Of a stretch of DNA of 64,000 bases, positions 34,499-43,181 are shown in pieces. Under the pieces are notes generated by a model. The model searched no databases, was not told the origin of the DNA, and was given only the letters and a program-made list of their open reading frames with translations. Position 1 is the stretch's first letter; each line of letters begins with the position of its first letter. The position numbers and the translations under genes are program-made. Origin of the DNA: Clostridia bacterium (GTDB lineage Bacteria > Bacillota > Clostridia > Oscillospirales > Acutalibacteraceae); the NCBI GenBank assembly GCA_017436915.1, contig JAFSCE010000031.1, positions 1 through 64,000 of the forward strand, written 5' to 3'.

Positions 34499-34722
34499 GT
34501 CTTCCCTTCCTTTCGCCATTTGCAACAGATTATTGTCACCCTATTGTATAATCATATATCTCGATTATATATATTGACACGGTGTTTTACCATAGTATTT
34601 TTGACAGAATCATAATAATCTTTGTTTTTTTGTCCTTGTTTTTTTGCATACTAATATTCAATATTTTAGTTTTTGGTCAATATTGCCAATTACATAACAA
34701 GTTAATACATCATTATAACCAA
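34499..34722. promoter_or_regulatory. Divergent control region of the catabolic operon
   Basis: About 220 bp, very AT-rich, between the SDR and AraC genes. It contains an ATATAT-type imperfect palindrome near 34555-34575 but no clear minus-strand sigma-A promoter. An AraC-binding site is expected here but not identified. Confidence 0.35.
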
Positions 34723-34750
34723 TTGACAATAGCAAGTTTTTTGATATAAT
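34723..34750 (+). promoter_or_regulatory. Consensus promoter of the AraC gene
   Basis: Perfect TTGACA and perfect TATAAT with a 16-bp spacer, 46 bp before the start codon. Confidence 0.9.
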
Positions 34751-34795
34751 ACAGGTGTATTTTTCAAAAAAATAATGTTAATAAGGAAAGAAAAA

Positions 34796-35623
34796 ATGCG
34801 TAACTTTGATCTGCCTTCGGGAATAAAAATCCAAAAATTTGTTGACAAAAAAACCTTTGTAAAATCAAGTCATTCGCATCCATATTATGAATTTTTATAT
34901 GTTCGCCACGCCTCTTTCAACTACTTGATCGAAGATGAAATTGTTTCTCCAGTAAATAACAGCATTATTTTAGTTGATAAAAACACAATACACAAAGCCC
35001 TTTACGCCGATACCGATATTGATACGTATATCATTGTTCAATTTTACGGAAGTTTGATAGAAGATGAATTGAAGGCGGATTTAGAAAATTTATTCAAAAA
35101 CCGTATTTTAACCTTGAGCGATAAAGATATGGTCCTAATTGATTTTCTCATGAATAAAGCATATAAAGAAAGCAAAGAAAGAAAAAACAATCGCATGGCA
35201 ATGCTAAAGTATCAACTACATGAGCTTATAGAAATTCTTTATCGCATTTCTGTCAACAACAAGACCGGCCCCTCCCCCTCGGCACCTTCCACGATGGAAA
35301 AAGCCATTACGTATATTAACGAGAATTTGTTTTCGCAAAACGGTCCTGAGATCACTTTGCAAAGTGTAGCCGACCAATTCCATATGAGTCCTTATTCTTT
35401 TTCAAAAATGTTTAAACGAGAATCCGGAATCGGTTTTAAAGAATATATTATATCTGCAAAGATTCTTCAAGCCAAAAAACTCCTTGCTTCAACCGATTAT
35501 CCTATCACCGAAATTGCTTTTTTAAGCGGTTTTACCGATAGCAACTATTTTTCAAGTGTATTCAAAAAATATGAATCTGTTACCCCTTCTGAATATTCGA
35601 AATTTATAAAAAAATATAATTAA
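34796..35623 (+). CDS. AraC family transcriptional regulator
   Basis: 275 residues. Residues 1-140 are a cupin-like sensor (SSHSHPYYEFLYVRHASF near 28). Residues 175-275 hold two helix-turn-helix motifs: TLQSVADQFHMSPYSFSKMFKRE and ITEIAFLSGFTDSNYFSSVFKKY, ending TPSEYSKF. Divergent from the operon it very likely controls. The start ATG 34796 has AAGGAAAG 5 bp upstream; an earlier in-frame ATG overlaps that site. Codon use is AT-rich like the operon genes. A terminator follows at the stop. Confidence 0.92.
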   Translation: MRNFDLPSGIKIQKFVDKKTFVKSSHSHPYYEFLYVRHASFNYLIEDEIVSPVNNSIILVDKNTIHKALYADTDIDTYIIVQFYGSLIEDELKADLENLFKNRILTLSDKDMVLIDFLMNKAYKESKERKNNRMAMLKYQLHELIEILYRISVNNKTGPSPSAPSTMEKAITYINENLFSQNGPEITLQSVADQFHMSPYSFSKMFKRESGIGFKEYIISAKILQAKKLLASTDYPITEIAFLSGFTDSNYFSSVFKKYESVTPSEYSKFIKKYN

Positions 35624-35665
35624 CACAAAAAGACGGTACACCAAATGGTGTACCGTCTTTTTGTG
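35624..35665. terminator. Bidirectional terminator with 20-bp perfect arms
   Basis: CACAAAAAGACGGTACACCA and its exact complement with an AA loop, ending between the AraC and PfkB genes. Followed by GTGGCAAGTTGCAACGA, a tail similar to the one after the 36915 terminator. Confidence 0.92.
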
Positions 35666-35679
35666 GCAAGTTGCAACGA

Positions 35680-36768
35680 TTAAACTTTGTCGTCATACAT
35701 TTCCATTGCTTTGGAAATGTCATCAAAGCTGTTACATTTTCCATTCTTAACGTAAAGATATGATGTTGTCATACCGCTTATAAGGCAACTCTTTACGTCC
35801 AGACCTGCAAGAAGGCCTGCACAGAAGCCTGAATTAAAATTATCTCCACCGCCCGTGGTCTTCTTGGGCTTCTCACACAAAATCCCTTGCACTTCTACCT
35901 CACCGCCATCATATACGGCAGCTGAGCTGTCAACCGGATGAATGATTACTGTACCTATGCCGGAGAATTCTTTAATTACTCTTGCAATAGACAAAGAACC
36001 CTCGTATTCACCCTCACACAAAACCGAGTGCATTACCATTGATTCGCTCTTGTTAAGCCCAAGGTATGTGGGAGCATACTGACTGTAACGGCCGAACATT
36101 TTAAGAGCCGCTTTTATTTCATTGGGGGATCTTTTAGCGCAGTCTGCGATATCAATGTATATTTTTCTGTCCTTCTTTTTGAGTTTGGGCATTACCACTT
36201 CAAGAAAGTTTTCATATATTTCGTGGAAATGAACAAGGTAACTCCAATTCACAAGAGTGATAATATCTGCATCTTCAAAATATTTCACCATTTCGTCAAT
36301 GCTGACACGCTCTATCAAATCATTCCAAGTAAACTTGCTGATTTCCTTAATATTACTCATAATTATTTTTCCGTCTTCGAACTCAAACAGATACGAATAT
36401 CCGGGCTCACCGACAGTTATCGTCTTACAATTTTTATGCAAATCAAACACGGGGTTCATTTCGGGATAGCCGAGAGTACCCACGCAAGTACAGTTTACGC
36501 CCATGTTGGCAAGTCCGTTTATGTAGTGAGGTCCGCATCCGCCGAAATCGGTCTTTTCAAAAACAAGCTCAATATTGCCGCTTATCCCCGCAAGACTCGA
36601 CACCTTTTCCCCGAATGTATCAATAGTGGGATAATACGTGCAAGTGTTTTCATCCGCACGTGTCTTGACAGGCTTTACAACATAATCAATAAATCCGTCA
36701 AATCCAACACTGACATTCTTTGACTGTACCAGTTCTTTTTTCTCCTTAAACTGCTGTGAATACTTCAT
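35680..36768 (-). CDS. PfkB family carbohydrate kinase
   Basis: 362 residues. The ribokinase-fold signature near the C-terminus is TTGGGDNFNSGFCAGLLAG, with the catalytic Asp in GGGD. The N-terminus SVGFDGFIDYVV and the FGGCGPHYINGLANMG segment bind the sugar. ATP-dependent kinase, substrate unknown; possible ones are a 2-keto-3-deoxy sugar, a nucleoside or a hexose. It stands alone on the minus strand with its own terminator. Codon use is less AT-rich than the operon beyond the terminator. Start ATG has GGAAAT upstream, a weak site. Confidence 0.85.
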   Translation of the reverse strand: MKYSQQFKEKKELVQSKNVSVGFDGFIDYVVKPVKTRADENTCTYYPTIDTFGEKVSSLAGISGNIELVFEKTDFGGCGPHYINGLANMGVNCTCVGTLGYPEMNPVFDLHKNCKTITVGEPGYSYLFEFEDGKIIMSNIKEISKFTWNDLIERVSIDEMVKYFEDADIITLVNWSYLVHFHEIYENFLEVVMPKLKKKDRKIYIDIADCAKRSPNEIKAALKMFGRYSQYAPTYLGLNKSESMVMHSVLCEGEYEGSLSIARVIKEFSGIGTVIIHPVDSSAAVYDGGEVEVQGILCEKPKKTTGGGDNFNSGFCAGLLAGLDVKSCLISGMTTSYLYVKNGKCNSFDDISKAMEMYDDKV

Positions 36769-36914
36769 ATTTCCCTCTCCAAAATACTTTTTATAGAAAA
36801 CTGATTGCTACCCGAACTCACACAAGAAATTATACCCATAAGCCGTTGAAAAGTCAATTAAAATATCAAGCTTATAACCCAAGAGCAAACCTACACCACA
36901 TCTTTTGTAACAAG

Positions 36915-36952
36915 CAAAAAGCACGATACACAAAAGTGTACCGTGCTTTTTG
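36915..36952 (-). terminator. Terminator of the nitrilase gene
   Basis: Arms CAAAAAGCACGATACAC/GTGTACCGTGCTTTTTG with one mismatch. A tail GTGGCACGTCGCACCGA follows it on the plus strand, similar to the tail after 35665. Confidence 0.85.
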
Positions 36953-36980
36953 TGGCACGTCGCACCGAAAAAGATATCGG

Positions 36981-37781
36981 TTAATTTTTGAAAATGTCAG
37001 GGCGAAGTCCGTAGTTAATAAAATCATCATTGCGAACCATGCCGCCACCAAACCCCGCGGTACGCATGTATTTTTCTTTGGGTTCAATGTTTGCAGAAAC
37101 TGAACCTACTGTTTTTCCCATATCTTTCAGTATTTTTCCATTAGGCGCAATGATCATGGAACAACCGCCCTTTTCATCGCTATCCATAGAATAAGAAGAT
37201 TTCGCTACAAATGCATTGCAACGAAAAGCAATCATTTTTGTTTGGGCGCGTATAATATCCGTAGTTTCTCCACGCTGATAACCGGGAATCAGTATTATGT
37301 CAGGCTTTTGAGAAGCAAGGTATTCGATCTGCTCATTAAAATACACATCATAGCAAGTTAAAAAACCGAATCGTATACCATCCAAATCGCAAACGCAAGC
37401 ACCTTTTCCATATTCAACACCTAAAGTAACTTCCGAGGGAGGCAGATGTATTTTATCATAAATAAATGCAATATTGCCTGATTTATCAAACAAATAGGTG
37501 CTGTTTCTGATTTTCCCTTCTCGTTCTTCCAATACATTAATTGCAATATAAGCAGTCGTTTCTTTAGCCATCGCCGCCGCTCTTTTTAGCATTTTCTTTG
37601 CGCGCGGCATCGCGGCTTTTTCGCTTTCAATGTCTGAAATACCGCCCGCATTAGAATATTCAGGCAAAACGATTAAAGAGTCTTTTTCAACTTTTTGCAG
37701 TTCATTTATCAAAAACTCGGCAATTTTTTCATCAGGATTTTCGCCCATAAAATATGGCGGTTGTACTACTGTGATTTTCAA
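36981..37781 (-). CDS. Carbon-nitrogen hydrolase (nitrilase superfamily)
   Basis: 266 residues. The Glu-Lys-Cys triad is complete: IVLPEYSNAG near residue 40, IYDKIHLPPSE near 110, and FLTCYDVYF near 140. Such enzymes hydrolyse amides, often omega-amides or N-carbamoyl compounds; the substrate cannot be read here. It is monocistronic, with a terminator at 36915-36952. It is the last gene before the tRNA-fMet region. No signal peptide. The start ATG has AGCAGGTG upstream. Confidence 0.88.
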   Translation of the reverse strand: MKITVVQPPYFMGENPDEKIAEFLINELQKVEKDSLIVLPEYSNAGGISDIESEKAAMPRAKKMLKRAAAMAKETTAYIAINVLEEREGKIRNSTYLFDKSGNIAFIYDKIHLPPSEVTLGVEYGKGACVCDLDGIRFGFLTCYDVYFNEQIEYLASQKPDIILIPGYQRGETTDIIRAQTKMIAFRCNAFVAKSSYSMDSDEKGGCSMIIAPNGKILKDMGKTVGSVSANIEPKEKYMRTAGFGGGMVRNDDFINYGLRPDIFKN

Positions 37782-37936
37782 AATATGTCACCTGCTTTCT
37801 AAACACAGTATAACATATATCCGTCTTTTTTTAAAGGAAAATATGTGATTTGCTGTAAAGTTTTAGTTCAAGTCTTCCCCAAAGGTCGTTTTGAGGAAAT
37901 GATATCTTTTGAATTTCATCTTGAAAATTGGCATAA

Positions 37937-37994
37937 AAAACCCAGAAACCGTTGTGGTTTCTGGGTTTTCCGAACCGATATCTTTTTCGGTTCG
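37937..37994. terminator. Two adjacent hairpins before the tRNA region
   Basis: Hairpin 1 has arms AAAACCCAGAAACC/GGTTTCTGGGTTTT (37937-37969) with a GTTGT loop. Hairpin 2 has CGAACCGA/TCGGTTCG (37971-37994). They lie just before a partial tRNA copy and may terminate read-through from either side. Confidence 0.6.
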
Positions 37995-38000
37995 CATTGT

Positions 38001-38031
38001 TGGTTGCGGGAGGAAGATTCGAACTACCGAC
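38001..38031 (-). repeat. Partial copy of the tRNA-fMet 3' end
   Basis: Matches the T-arm, acceptor 3' strand and CCA of the initiator tRNA at 38247-38277 with 29 of 31 bases. No 5' half is present upstream, so this is not a tRNA gene. Same orientation as the real gene, 246 bp away on its downstream side. Confidence 0.8.
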
Positions 38032-38210
38032 TATACCTTTGCGGTGCCCGACTCCGTCTGCGGCGGGTAAACCGCCTTGCCGATCGTCGACCTCGGCAGC
38101 AGCTTATGTCTCGCTGTATCTCGCACCGCGAGCGCTCGACAACGCTACAAGTTATTCGCCCTTCGGGCTCATAACCCACAAGTGGGAGCACAAACTTATC
38201 CATAACGGAA

Positions 38211-38244
38211 GAAATCCGAAACCGCAAAAGCGATTTCGGATTTC
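38211..38244 (-). terminator. Hairpin after tRNA-fMet
   Basis: Arms GAAATCCGAAACCGC/GCGATTTCGGATTTC with one mismatch and an AAAA loop, directly at the tRNA 3' end. The T-run is weak. Confidence 0.55.
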
Positions 38245-38246
38245 TT

Positions 38247-38321
<75 letters not shown>

Positions 38322-38330
38322 ATATGGTGC

Positions 38331-38344
38331 GTTCTCATGAGAAC
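38331..38344. repeat. 14-bp perfect palindrome before the tRNA
   Basis: GTTCTCATGAGAAC, between the tRNA promoter and the mature 5' end; it may be an operator or a leader hairpin. Confidence 0.6.
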
Positions 38345-38350
38345 AAAGAT

Positions 38351-38379
38351 AGTATACCAGTATTCTTATTAAGTGTCAA
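38351..38379 (-). promoter_or_regulatory. Promoter of tRNA-fMet
   Basis: Minus strand TTGACA and TATACT with a 17-bp spacer. Confidence 0.85.
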
Positions 38380-38425
38380 GAGGTATTCCTTAAATTTATA
38401 AAATTATCTATCGACACAATCCGCA

Positions 38426-38623
38426 TCAATCCGGCACTCGAAAATCTTTTAACAAGGCGGCATATTCTTTATATTTGTGCGGACGAATAGGTCTTATAAA
38501 CGGTGGCGTACTAAACTCTAACACCAAACATTCACCAATATTAGGATAATCGCTAATAAATTGATATCCAACTAATTCTCCGTTCTTGATACGCTGCTTT
38601 ATTTTGTTATGATACGGATACAT
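38426..38623 (-). CDS. Small conserved-looking protein, unknown
   Basis: 65 residues, basic, without a membrane segment: starts MYPYHNKIKQRIKNGEL and ends with RPIRPHKYKEYAALL. I do not recognise the family with certainty; a similar short protein occurs in related genomes as far as I recall. The start ATG 38623 has GGAAAG 8 bp upstream. An upstream TTG overlaps the ribosome binding site. It is divergent from the SPFH gene. Function unknown. Confidence 0.5.
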   Translation of the reverse strand: MYPYHNKIKQRIKNGELVGYQFISDYPNIGECLVLEFSTPPFIRPIRPHKYKEYAALLKDFRVPD

Positions 38624-38651
38624 CGTACACTTTCTTTCCAAGCACTGTTAT

Positions 38652-38681
38652 TTGACAGGTAGTATGCGCGTATGATATACT
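38652..38681 (+). promoter_or_regulatory. Promoter of the SPFH gene
   Basis: TTGACA and TATACT with an 18-bp spacer, 46 bp before the start. Confidence 0.75.
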
Positions 38682-38727
38682 AAAATCGTAACCGTTTATG
38701 TTACAAATTATCAAATGAGGTGATTTA

Positions 38728-39666
38728 ATGCCGATCGTTATTGCTGTTATTGTTTTGTTGATCTTGGTGTTCAGCTTGAAAGTTGTCCAACAACAAACCG
38801 AATGGGTTGTTGAGCGACTTGGCAAGTACAAAAAAACGTGGGGTGCCGGTTTACACTTCTTAGTTCCCGTTTTTGATCGAATCGCTAAAAAAGTCACCTT
38901 GAAAGAACAAGTGTTAGACTCCCCTCCTCAACCCGTTATCACCAAAGATAACGTTACTATGCAGATCGATACCGTTGTGTATTTTAAAGTGTTTGATGCA
39001 AAACTATTCACTTACGGTGCGGTGAATCCCATTAGCGCGCTTTCTAATCTTACTGCTACCACTCTGCGTAACATTGTTGGCGAGCTGGAATTGGACGATA
39101 CTTTAACGTCACGTGATACGATCAACGGGAAAATGACGGATATTTTGGATTCCGCTACCGACCAATGGGGCATCAAGGTTAACCGCGTAGAACTCAAAAA
39201 CATCATTCCCCCTGCCGAAATCCAGAACGCTATGGAAAAGCAGATGAAAGCGGAGCGCGATCGCCGTGAGACCTTGTTGGAAGCCGAAGGCCATAAAGCG
39301 GCGGTTATTACGCGTGCCGAGGGTGATAAGCAGGCCATGATCCTTGCGGCTGAAGGTGAACGTGATGCACGCATTGCCAGAGCGGAAGGTGAGGCAAAAG
39401 CCATTTTACTTGCTAAACAAGCGGAAGCCGACGGTTTGGCAGCACTCAAATCTGCGGGTGTAGACGGAGCCGTGTTGGAACTGAAAAAGTACGAAGCACT
39501 TGTCGCAATGTCCAACGGTAAGGCCTCCAAAATTATCGTTCCCACAGATGCCGTAGATATGGCAAAATCGAACGTCATGTTTTCGGAAACCACCGGTATC
39601 GGAGACGTTACCGAGCCCGCTCCCGCGGCAGCGAAGGTGAAAAAAAGCGACCCTTGCTGTGATTAA
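38728..39666 (+). CDS. SPFH/Band 7 (stomatin-like) membrane protein
   Basis: 312 residues. An N-terminal membrane anchor (residues 2-20) is followed by the Band 7 domain (about 25-180), with ERLGKYKKTWGAGLHFLVPVFDR and NVTMQIDTVVYFKV. The region 180-250 is a long Ala/Glu-rich helix (repeated AEGE) typical of the stomatin C-terminal coil that oligomerises. It ends with DPCCD. Such proteins form membrane microdomains and regulate proteases or transport; here no partner NfeD gene is adjacent. Starts after AAATGAGGTG. A terminator follows. Confidence 0.92.
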   Translation: MPIVIAVIVLLILVFSLKVVQQQTEWVVERLGKYKKTWGAGLHFLVPVFDRIAKKVTLKEQVLDSPPQPVITKDNVTMQIDTVVYFKVFDAKLFTYGAVNPISALSNLTATTLRNIVGELELDDTLTSRDTINGKMTDILDSATDQWGIKVNRVELKNIIPPAEIQNAMEKQMKAERDRRETLLEAEGHKAAVITRAEGDKQAMILAAEGERDARIARAEGEAKAILLAKQAEADGLAALKSAGVDGAVLELKKYEALVAMSNGKASKIIVPTDAVDMAKSNVMFSETTGIGDVTEPAPAAAKVKKSDPCCD

Positions 39667-39678
39667 AAATAAAATATG

Positions 39679-39719
39679 AAAATGGCAGATACGCAAATCC
39701 CGCGTATCTGCCATTTTTG
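39679..39719 (+). terminator. Rho-independent terminator after SPFH gene
   Basis: Perfect 16-bp arms AAAATGGCAGATACGC/GCGTATCTGCCATTTT, AAATCCC-type loop, then a T-run. Confidence 0.93.
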
Positions 39720-39734
39720 TTTTAGAAGAAAGTA

Positions 39735-39797
39735 TTCACCTCTTACTGCCCTTTTGCATGATATGAAGTGAGGGTCGATATCAAAAAAAGAGGTGAA
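39735..39797 (+). promoter_or_regulatory. Possible Shine-Dalgarno sequestering stem
   Basis: TTCACCTCTT at 39735-39744 is the exact complement of AAGAGGTGAA at 39788-39797, the ribosome binding site of the ABC ATPase gene. A 43-nt loop lies between. Confidence 0.35.
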
Positions 39798-39804
39798 GTT
39801 TTCT

Positions 39805-40575
39805 ATGGATATGTTACGTGTTAAAAATGCCGGGTTTCGATATCAAGCGGAAAACGGAGAGGTTGAAGCATTTCGCAACATCACCTTTTCCGTTCCACAG
39901 GGACAGTTTTTAAGTATCGTCGGCCCCAGTGGATGTGGCAAGAGCACGCTGCTTTCGTTGATCGCCGGTTTACTTCCACGTACAAGCGGTACCGTGGAGA
40001 TTGGCGGCGAAGAAGCAAAAGGTATATCACCTCATATCGGATATATGTTGCAGCGCGATAATTTATTGGAATGGCGAACGATCTGGGATAACGTAATGTT
40101 CGGTTTGGAGATCCGCCAAGCAATCTCAGAGCAAACGATCAAGCGCGCCGAAGATCTGCTGAGAACATACGGTTTATACGAATTCCGCAACAAATATCCT
40201 CGCCAACTATCGGGTGGTATGCGCCAACGAGTGGCGCTGATCCGTACGTTGGCAGCCGGTCCTGATATCTTGTTACTGGACGAGGCGTTCAGCGCACTGG
40301 ACTTTCAAACACGGTTGACGGTTACCGATGACGTATACCGTATTTTGAAGGCGGAAAAAGTGACGATGTTGATGGTAACGCACGATATACCTGAAGCGGT
40401 AGCTATGGGAGATGCGGTGTTGATCTTATCAGCCCGTCCGGCTTGCGTAAAAGAAATCTATACGATCGTTTTCGATGAGGACCGCTCCCCCCTGTCCTGT
40501 CGCAGTGATCCTCGTTTTTCACAGTATTTTAGTCACATCTGGAAGGAGCTGCGCGAAGATGAAGAAATCAAGTAA
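39805..40575 (+). CDS. ABC transporter ATPase, NitT/TauT type
   Basis: 256 residues. Walker A GPSGCGKST near 38, Q-loop MLQRDNLLEW, signature LSGGMRQR near 139, Walker B ILLLDEAFSALD. This is the SsuB/TauB/ThiZ-like branch. The start ATG 39805 follows AAGAGGTGAA; a GTG at 39793 lies in the ribosome binding site. The stop overlaps the permease gene by 17 bp. With the permease and lipoprotein it makes a complete importer; the substrate is not readable. Confidence 0.93.
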   Translation: MDMLRVKNAGFRYQAENGEVEAFRNITFSVPQGQFLSIVGPSGCGKSTLLSLIAGLLPRTSGTVEIGGEEAKGISPHIGYMLQRDNLLEWRTIWDNVMFGLEIRQAISEQTIKRAEDLLRTYGLYEFRNKYPRQLSGGMRQRVALIRTLAAGPDILLLDEAFSALDFQTRLTVTDDVYRILKAEKVTMLMVTHDIPEAVAMGDAVLILSARPACVKEIYTIVFDEDRSPLSCRSDPRFSQYFSHIWKELREDEEIK

Positions 40576-41374
40576 TTTGGAAATATCCGCAGAACGCGCA
40601 GTTTGGCTGCGTCAACAGAAAAAGCGGCGCTTCTCTATCAAAGCGTGGCAGTGGGGATTACTGTTCGGGCTGATAATTTTGTGGGAACTCGCGGCGTACC
40701 TCAATTGGATAGATGCCTTTTTGGTAAGTCAACCAAGTCGAATCGTTGGGACCCTTCTTAACACCTCCAAAAACGGGTTGCTGACGCATATCGGGGTCAC
40801 GGTGTATGAAACGCTTACCGGTTTCTTTTTAGGCGTCATATTCGGTTTATCGATCAGTGTGTTGTGCTGGTGGAGTCCGTTCGTTTCGAGGGTAGCTGAG
40901 CCGTATTTAGTCGTTTTGAACAGTTTGCCGAAAATTGCACTCGGACCTGTCATTATCCTAATTGCAGGAGCCGGGACAAAAGCCATTATTTTTATGGCAC
41001 TCGCCATATCACTCATTGTCACGGTTCTGGAAATGCTTTCGGGCTTTCATCATACCGATAACGAAATTATAAAGATGGCGCAAACCTTCGGTGCATCACG
41101 AAAACAAGTGTTATTCAAAATCGTGCTCCCCGCTAACTTACCTACGCTGTTTAATTCCTTGAAAATCAATATTGGACTATCACTGGTAGGTGTCATTGCC
41201 GGCGAATTTTTGGTCAGTAAAGCGGGACTTGGATATCTGATCGTTTATGGCGGTCAAGTATTTCAAATGGATCTCGTAATGGCAAGCGTATTGATCTTAG
41301 CTGCAGTTGCCGCTTTGATGTATCAAGGCGTTTCCCTCTGTCAGAAGCTTGTCACAAAGCGTTTCGGCGCTTAA
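40559..41374 (+). CDS. ABC transporter permease, NitT/TauT type
   Basis: 271 residues with about six membrane helices. The permease EAA-type loop is ETFGASRKQV-like (AQTFGASRKQVLFKIVLPANLPTL, broken here at the loop) near 190, and the segment SLPKIALGPVIILI is typical of the SsuC/TauC family. N-terminal 35 residues are basic and cytoplasmic. The start ATG 40559 lies inside the ATPase gene, with GGAAGGAG upstream. Confidence 0.93.
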   Translation: MKKSSNLEISAERAVWLRQQKKRRFSIKAWQWGLLFGLIILWELAAYLNWIDAFLVSQPSRIVGTLLNTSKNGLLTHIGVTVYETLTGFFLGVIFGLSISVLCWWSPFVSRVAEPYLVVLNSLPKIALGPVIILIAGAGTKAIIFMALAISLIVTVLEMLSGFHHTDNEIIKMAQTFGASRKQVLFKIVLPANLPTLFNSLKINIGLSLVGVIAGEFLVSKAGLGYLIVYGGQVFQMDLVMASVLILAAVAALMYQGVSLCQKLVTKRFGA

Positions 41375-41394
41375 TATGATTAGGAGTGATACTT

Positions 41395-42396
41395 TTGAAA
41401 AAACGAATTCTCGCGTGTGTTTTAATCTTGATTCTCATACTGGTTCCTACCCTTTCAGGATGCAGTAAAAACGACGAAGGCGGTATAACCACCGTGCGTC
41501 TGTGCGAGGTAACGCACAGTATTTTTTACGCACCGCAGTATGTAGCAATCGCCAAAGGATTTTTTGAGGAAGAAAACATAACGATTGAGCTCAGCAACGG
41601 CGGTGGTGCCGATAAGGTAATGAGTGCCGTAATCAGCAACAGTGTGGACATTGGATTAGCAGGACCGGAGGCCAGTGTATACGTATACAACTCCGGCAGC
41701 GAAGATTATCCCGAGGTTTTCGCACAGTTAACCGCGTGTGACGGAAGTTTCTTGGTCGGCCGCGAACCCGATCCTGATTTTAAGTGGAGTGATCTTGCCG
41801 GTACGCACATTTTGCCCGGTCGCACCGGCGGTATGCCCTATATGGCTTTTCGATATGCCATGGAGGAAAACGGGATCAACCCCGATACCGATGCCAATTT
41901 GGACAACACGATTCAATTTGATATGATGACGGGTGCCTTCCTTGGCGGAACCGGTGATTACGTCACAATGTTCGAGCCGGTTGCTTCCAGTGTGCAGCTT
42001 GAAGGTAAAGGATATATCGTCGCCAGTGTCGGCGCCGCAGCCGGAGAAATGCCGTACACCGCTTATTTTGCCAAAAAAAGCTACATTAAGGAGAACAGCG
42101 ACCTGATACAGCGTTTCACCAATGCGGTCGCTAAAGGGCAAAAATGGGTCAAAGAACACACGTCGGAAGAAATTGCCGAATGTGTTAAAGACTTCTTTGC
42201 CGATACCGACGTTACCTTGTTAGCAAGCGCGGTAAAAAGTTATAAAGATATCGGCGCGTTCGCTACCACACCTGTGATGACTGAAGAAGCGTTCAATCGT
42301 TTACAAGAAGTTATTCAGCGTGCAGGCGAACTGGATTCACCTGCCCCGTTTGATAAACTCATCAACAACACCTTTGCAAATAAAGCAATCGGGTAA
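41395..42396 (+). CDS. ABC transporter substrate-binding lipoprotein, NitT/TauT type
   Basis: 333 residues. A signal peptide with lipobox LSGC (Cys near 22) anchors it to the membrane. The mature part is a periplasmic-type fold of the SsuA/THI5-like branch (FYAPQYVAIAKGFFEEENI; MSAVISNSVDIGLAGPEA). The ligand might be a sulfonate, nitrate, thiamine precursor or other small organic. The start is TTG 41395, 8 bp after TAGGAGTG; an earlier GTG lies in that site. The operon ends at the terminator at 42404. Confidence 0.9.
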   Translation: MKKRILACVLILILILVPTLSGCSKNDEGGITTVRLCEVTHSIFYAPQYVAIAKGFFEEENITIELSNGGGADKVMSAVISNSVDIGLAGPEASVYVYNSGSEDYPEVFAQLTACDGSFLVGREPDPDFKWSDLAGTHILPGRTGGMPYMAFRYAMEENGINPDTDANLDNTIQFDMMTGAFLGGTGDYVTMFEPVASSVQLEGKGYIVASVGAAAGEMPYTAYFAKKSYIKENSDLIQRFTNAVAKGQKWVKEHTSEEIAECVKDFFADTDVTLLASAVKSYKDIGAFATTPVMTEEAFNRLQEVIQRAGELDSPAPFDKLINNTFANKAIG

Positions 42397-42403
42397 ACAA
42401 AAG

Positions 42404-42438
42404 AACAGCCGGAAGCCACTGCTTCCGGCTGTTTGCTT
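42404..42438. terminator. Bidirectional terminator between two ABC operons
   Basis: Perfect 13-bp arms AACAGCCGGAAGC/GCTTCCGGCTGTT with a CACT loop. Confidence 0.85.
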
Positions 42439-43181
42439 TATAAGACTTTCGACAAAAATTCTTTAGTGCGCGGATGCTGTGGGTTACCGAATACTTCTTC
42501 GGGTGTTCCCTGCTCCGCAATTTTTCCGTCGTCAATGAAAAGGACGCGATCCGCAACCTCACGAGCAAAGCCCATTTCGTGCGTAACCACGACCATGGTC
42601 ATACCCTCGGCGGCGAGTTGCTTCATAACGTCCAATACCTCGCCGACCATTTCCGGATCAAGAGCCGAGGTGGGCTCGTCAAACAACATAACGTCCGGAT
42701 TCATTGCCAGCGCCCGTACAATGGCAACACGCTGTTTTTGACCACCGGAAAGTTGGGACGGATAGGCATCGGCTCGGTCGGCAAGACCGACACGCGACAG
42801 TAATTGCATCGCCTTCTCTTGAGCTTCTTCTTTGGATAAGCCACGTAACTTCATAGGCGCGATGGTTAAGTTCTTTAACACTGTCATATGCGGGAACAAA
42901 TTAAACTGTTGAAATACCATTCCCATACGTTGACGATGCTGATTGATATTACACTTTGCATCCGTGATATTGACGTCATCGAAAACGATGGTACCATCCG
43001 TAGGTTCTTCCAATCGATTCAAGCAACGTAAAAATGTGGATTTACCGGAACCGGATGCGCCGATGACCACGACAACTTCGCCTTTGTGAATATCAGTGGT
43101 GATATCCTTAAGAACCGACAGGTCGCCAAAGGATTTTTTGAGGTTGTTAACGGAAATAAGGACTTTGGAATTAGTGATCAC
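42438..43181 (-). CDS. glnQ: Polar amino acid ABC transporter ATPase
   Basis: 247 residues. Walker [10 protein letters not shown] near 37, LSGGQKQR signature near 139, Walker [13 protein letters not shown], and the H-loop VVTHEMGFA. The GlnQ/ArtM branch is shown by NRLEEPTDG and [13 protein letters not shown]. Start GTG 43181 follows AAAGGAGG by about 10 bp. It overlaps the permease stop by 11 bp. Third gene of the minus-strand operon after the binding protein and permease. The glnQ symbol marks the family, not a proven glutamine specificity. Confidence 0.93.
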   Translation of the reverse strand: MITNSKVLISVNNLKKSFGDLSVLKDITTDIHKGEVVVVIGASGSGKSTFLRCLNRLEEPTDGTIVFDDVNITDAKCNINQHRQRMGMVFQQFNLFPHMTVLKNLTIAPMKLRGLSKEEAQEKAMQLLSRVGLADRADAYPSQLSGGQKQRVAIVRALAMNPDVMLFDEPTSALDPEMVGEVLDVMKQLAAEGMTMVVVTHEMGFAREVADRVLFIDDGKIAEQGTPEEVFGNPQHPRTKEFLSKVL

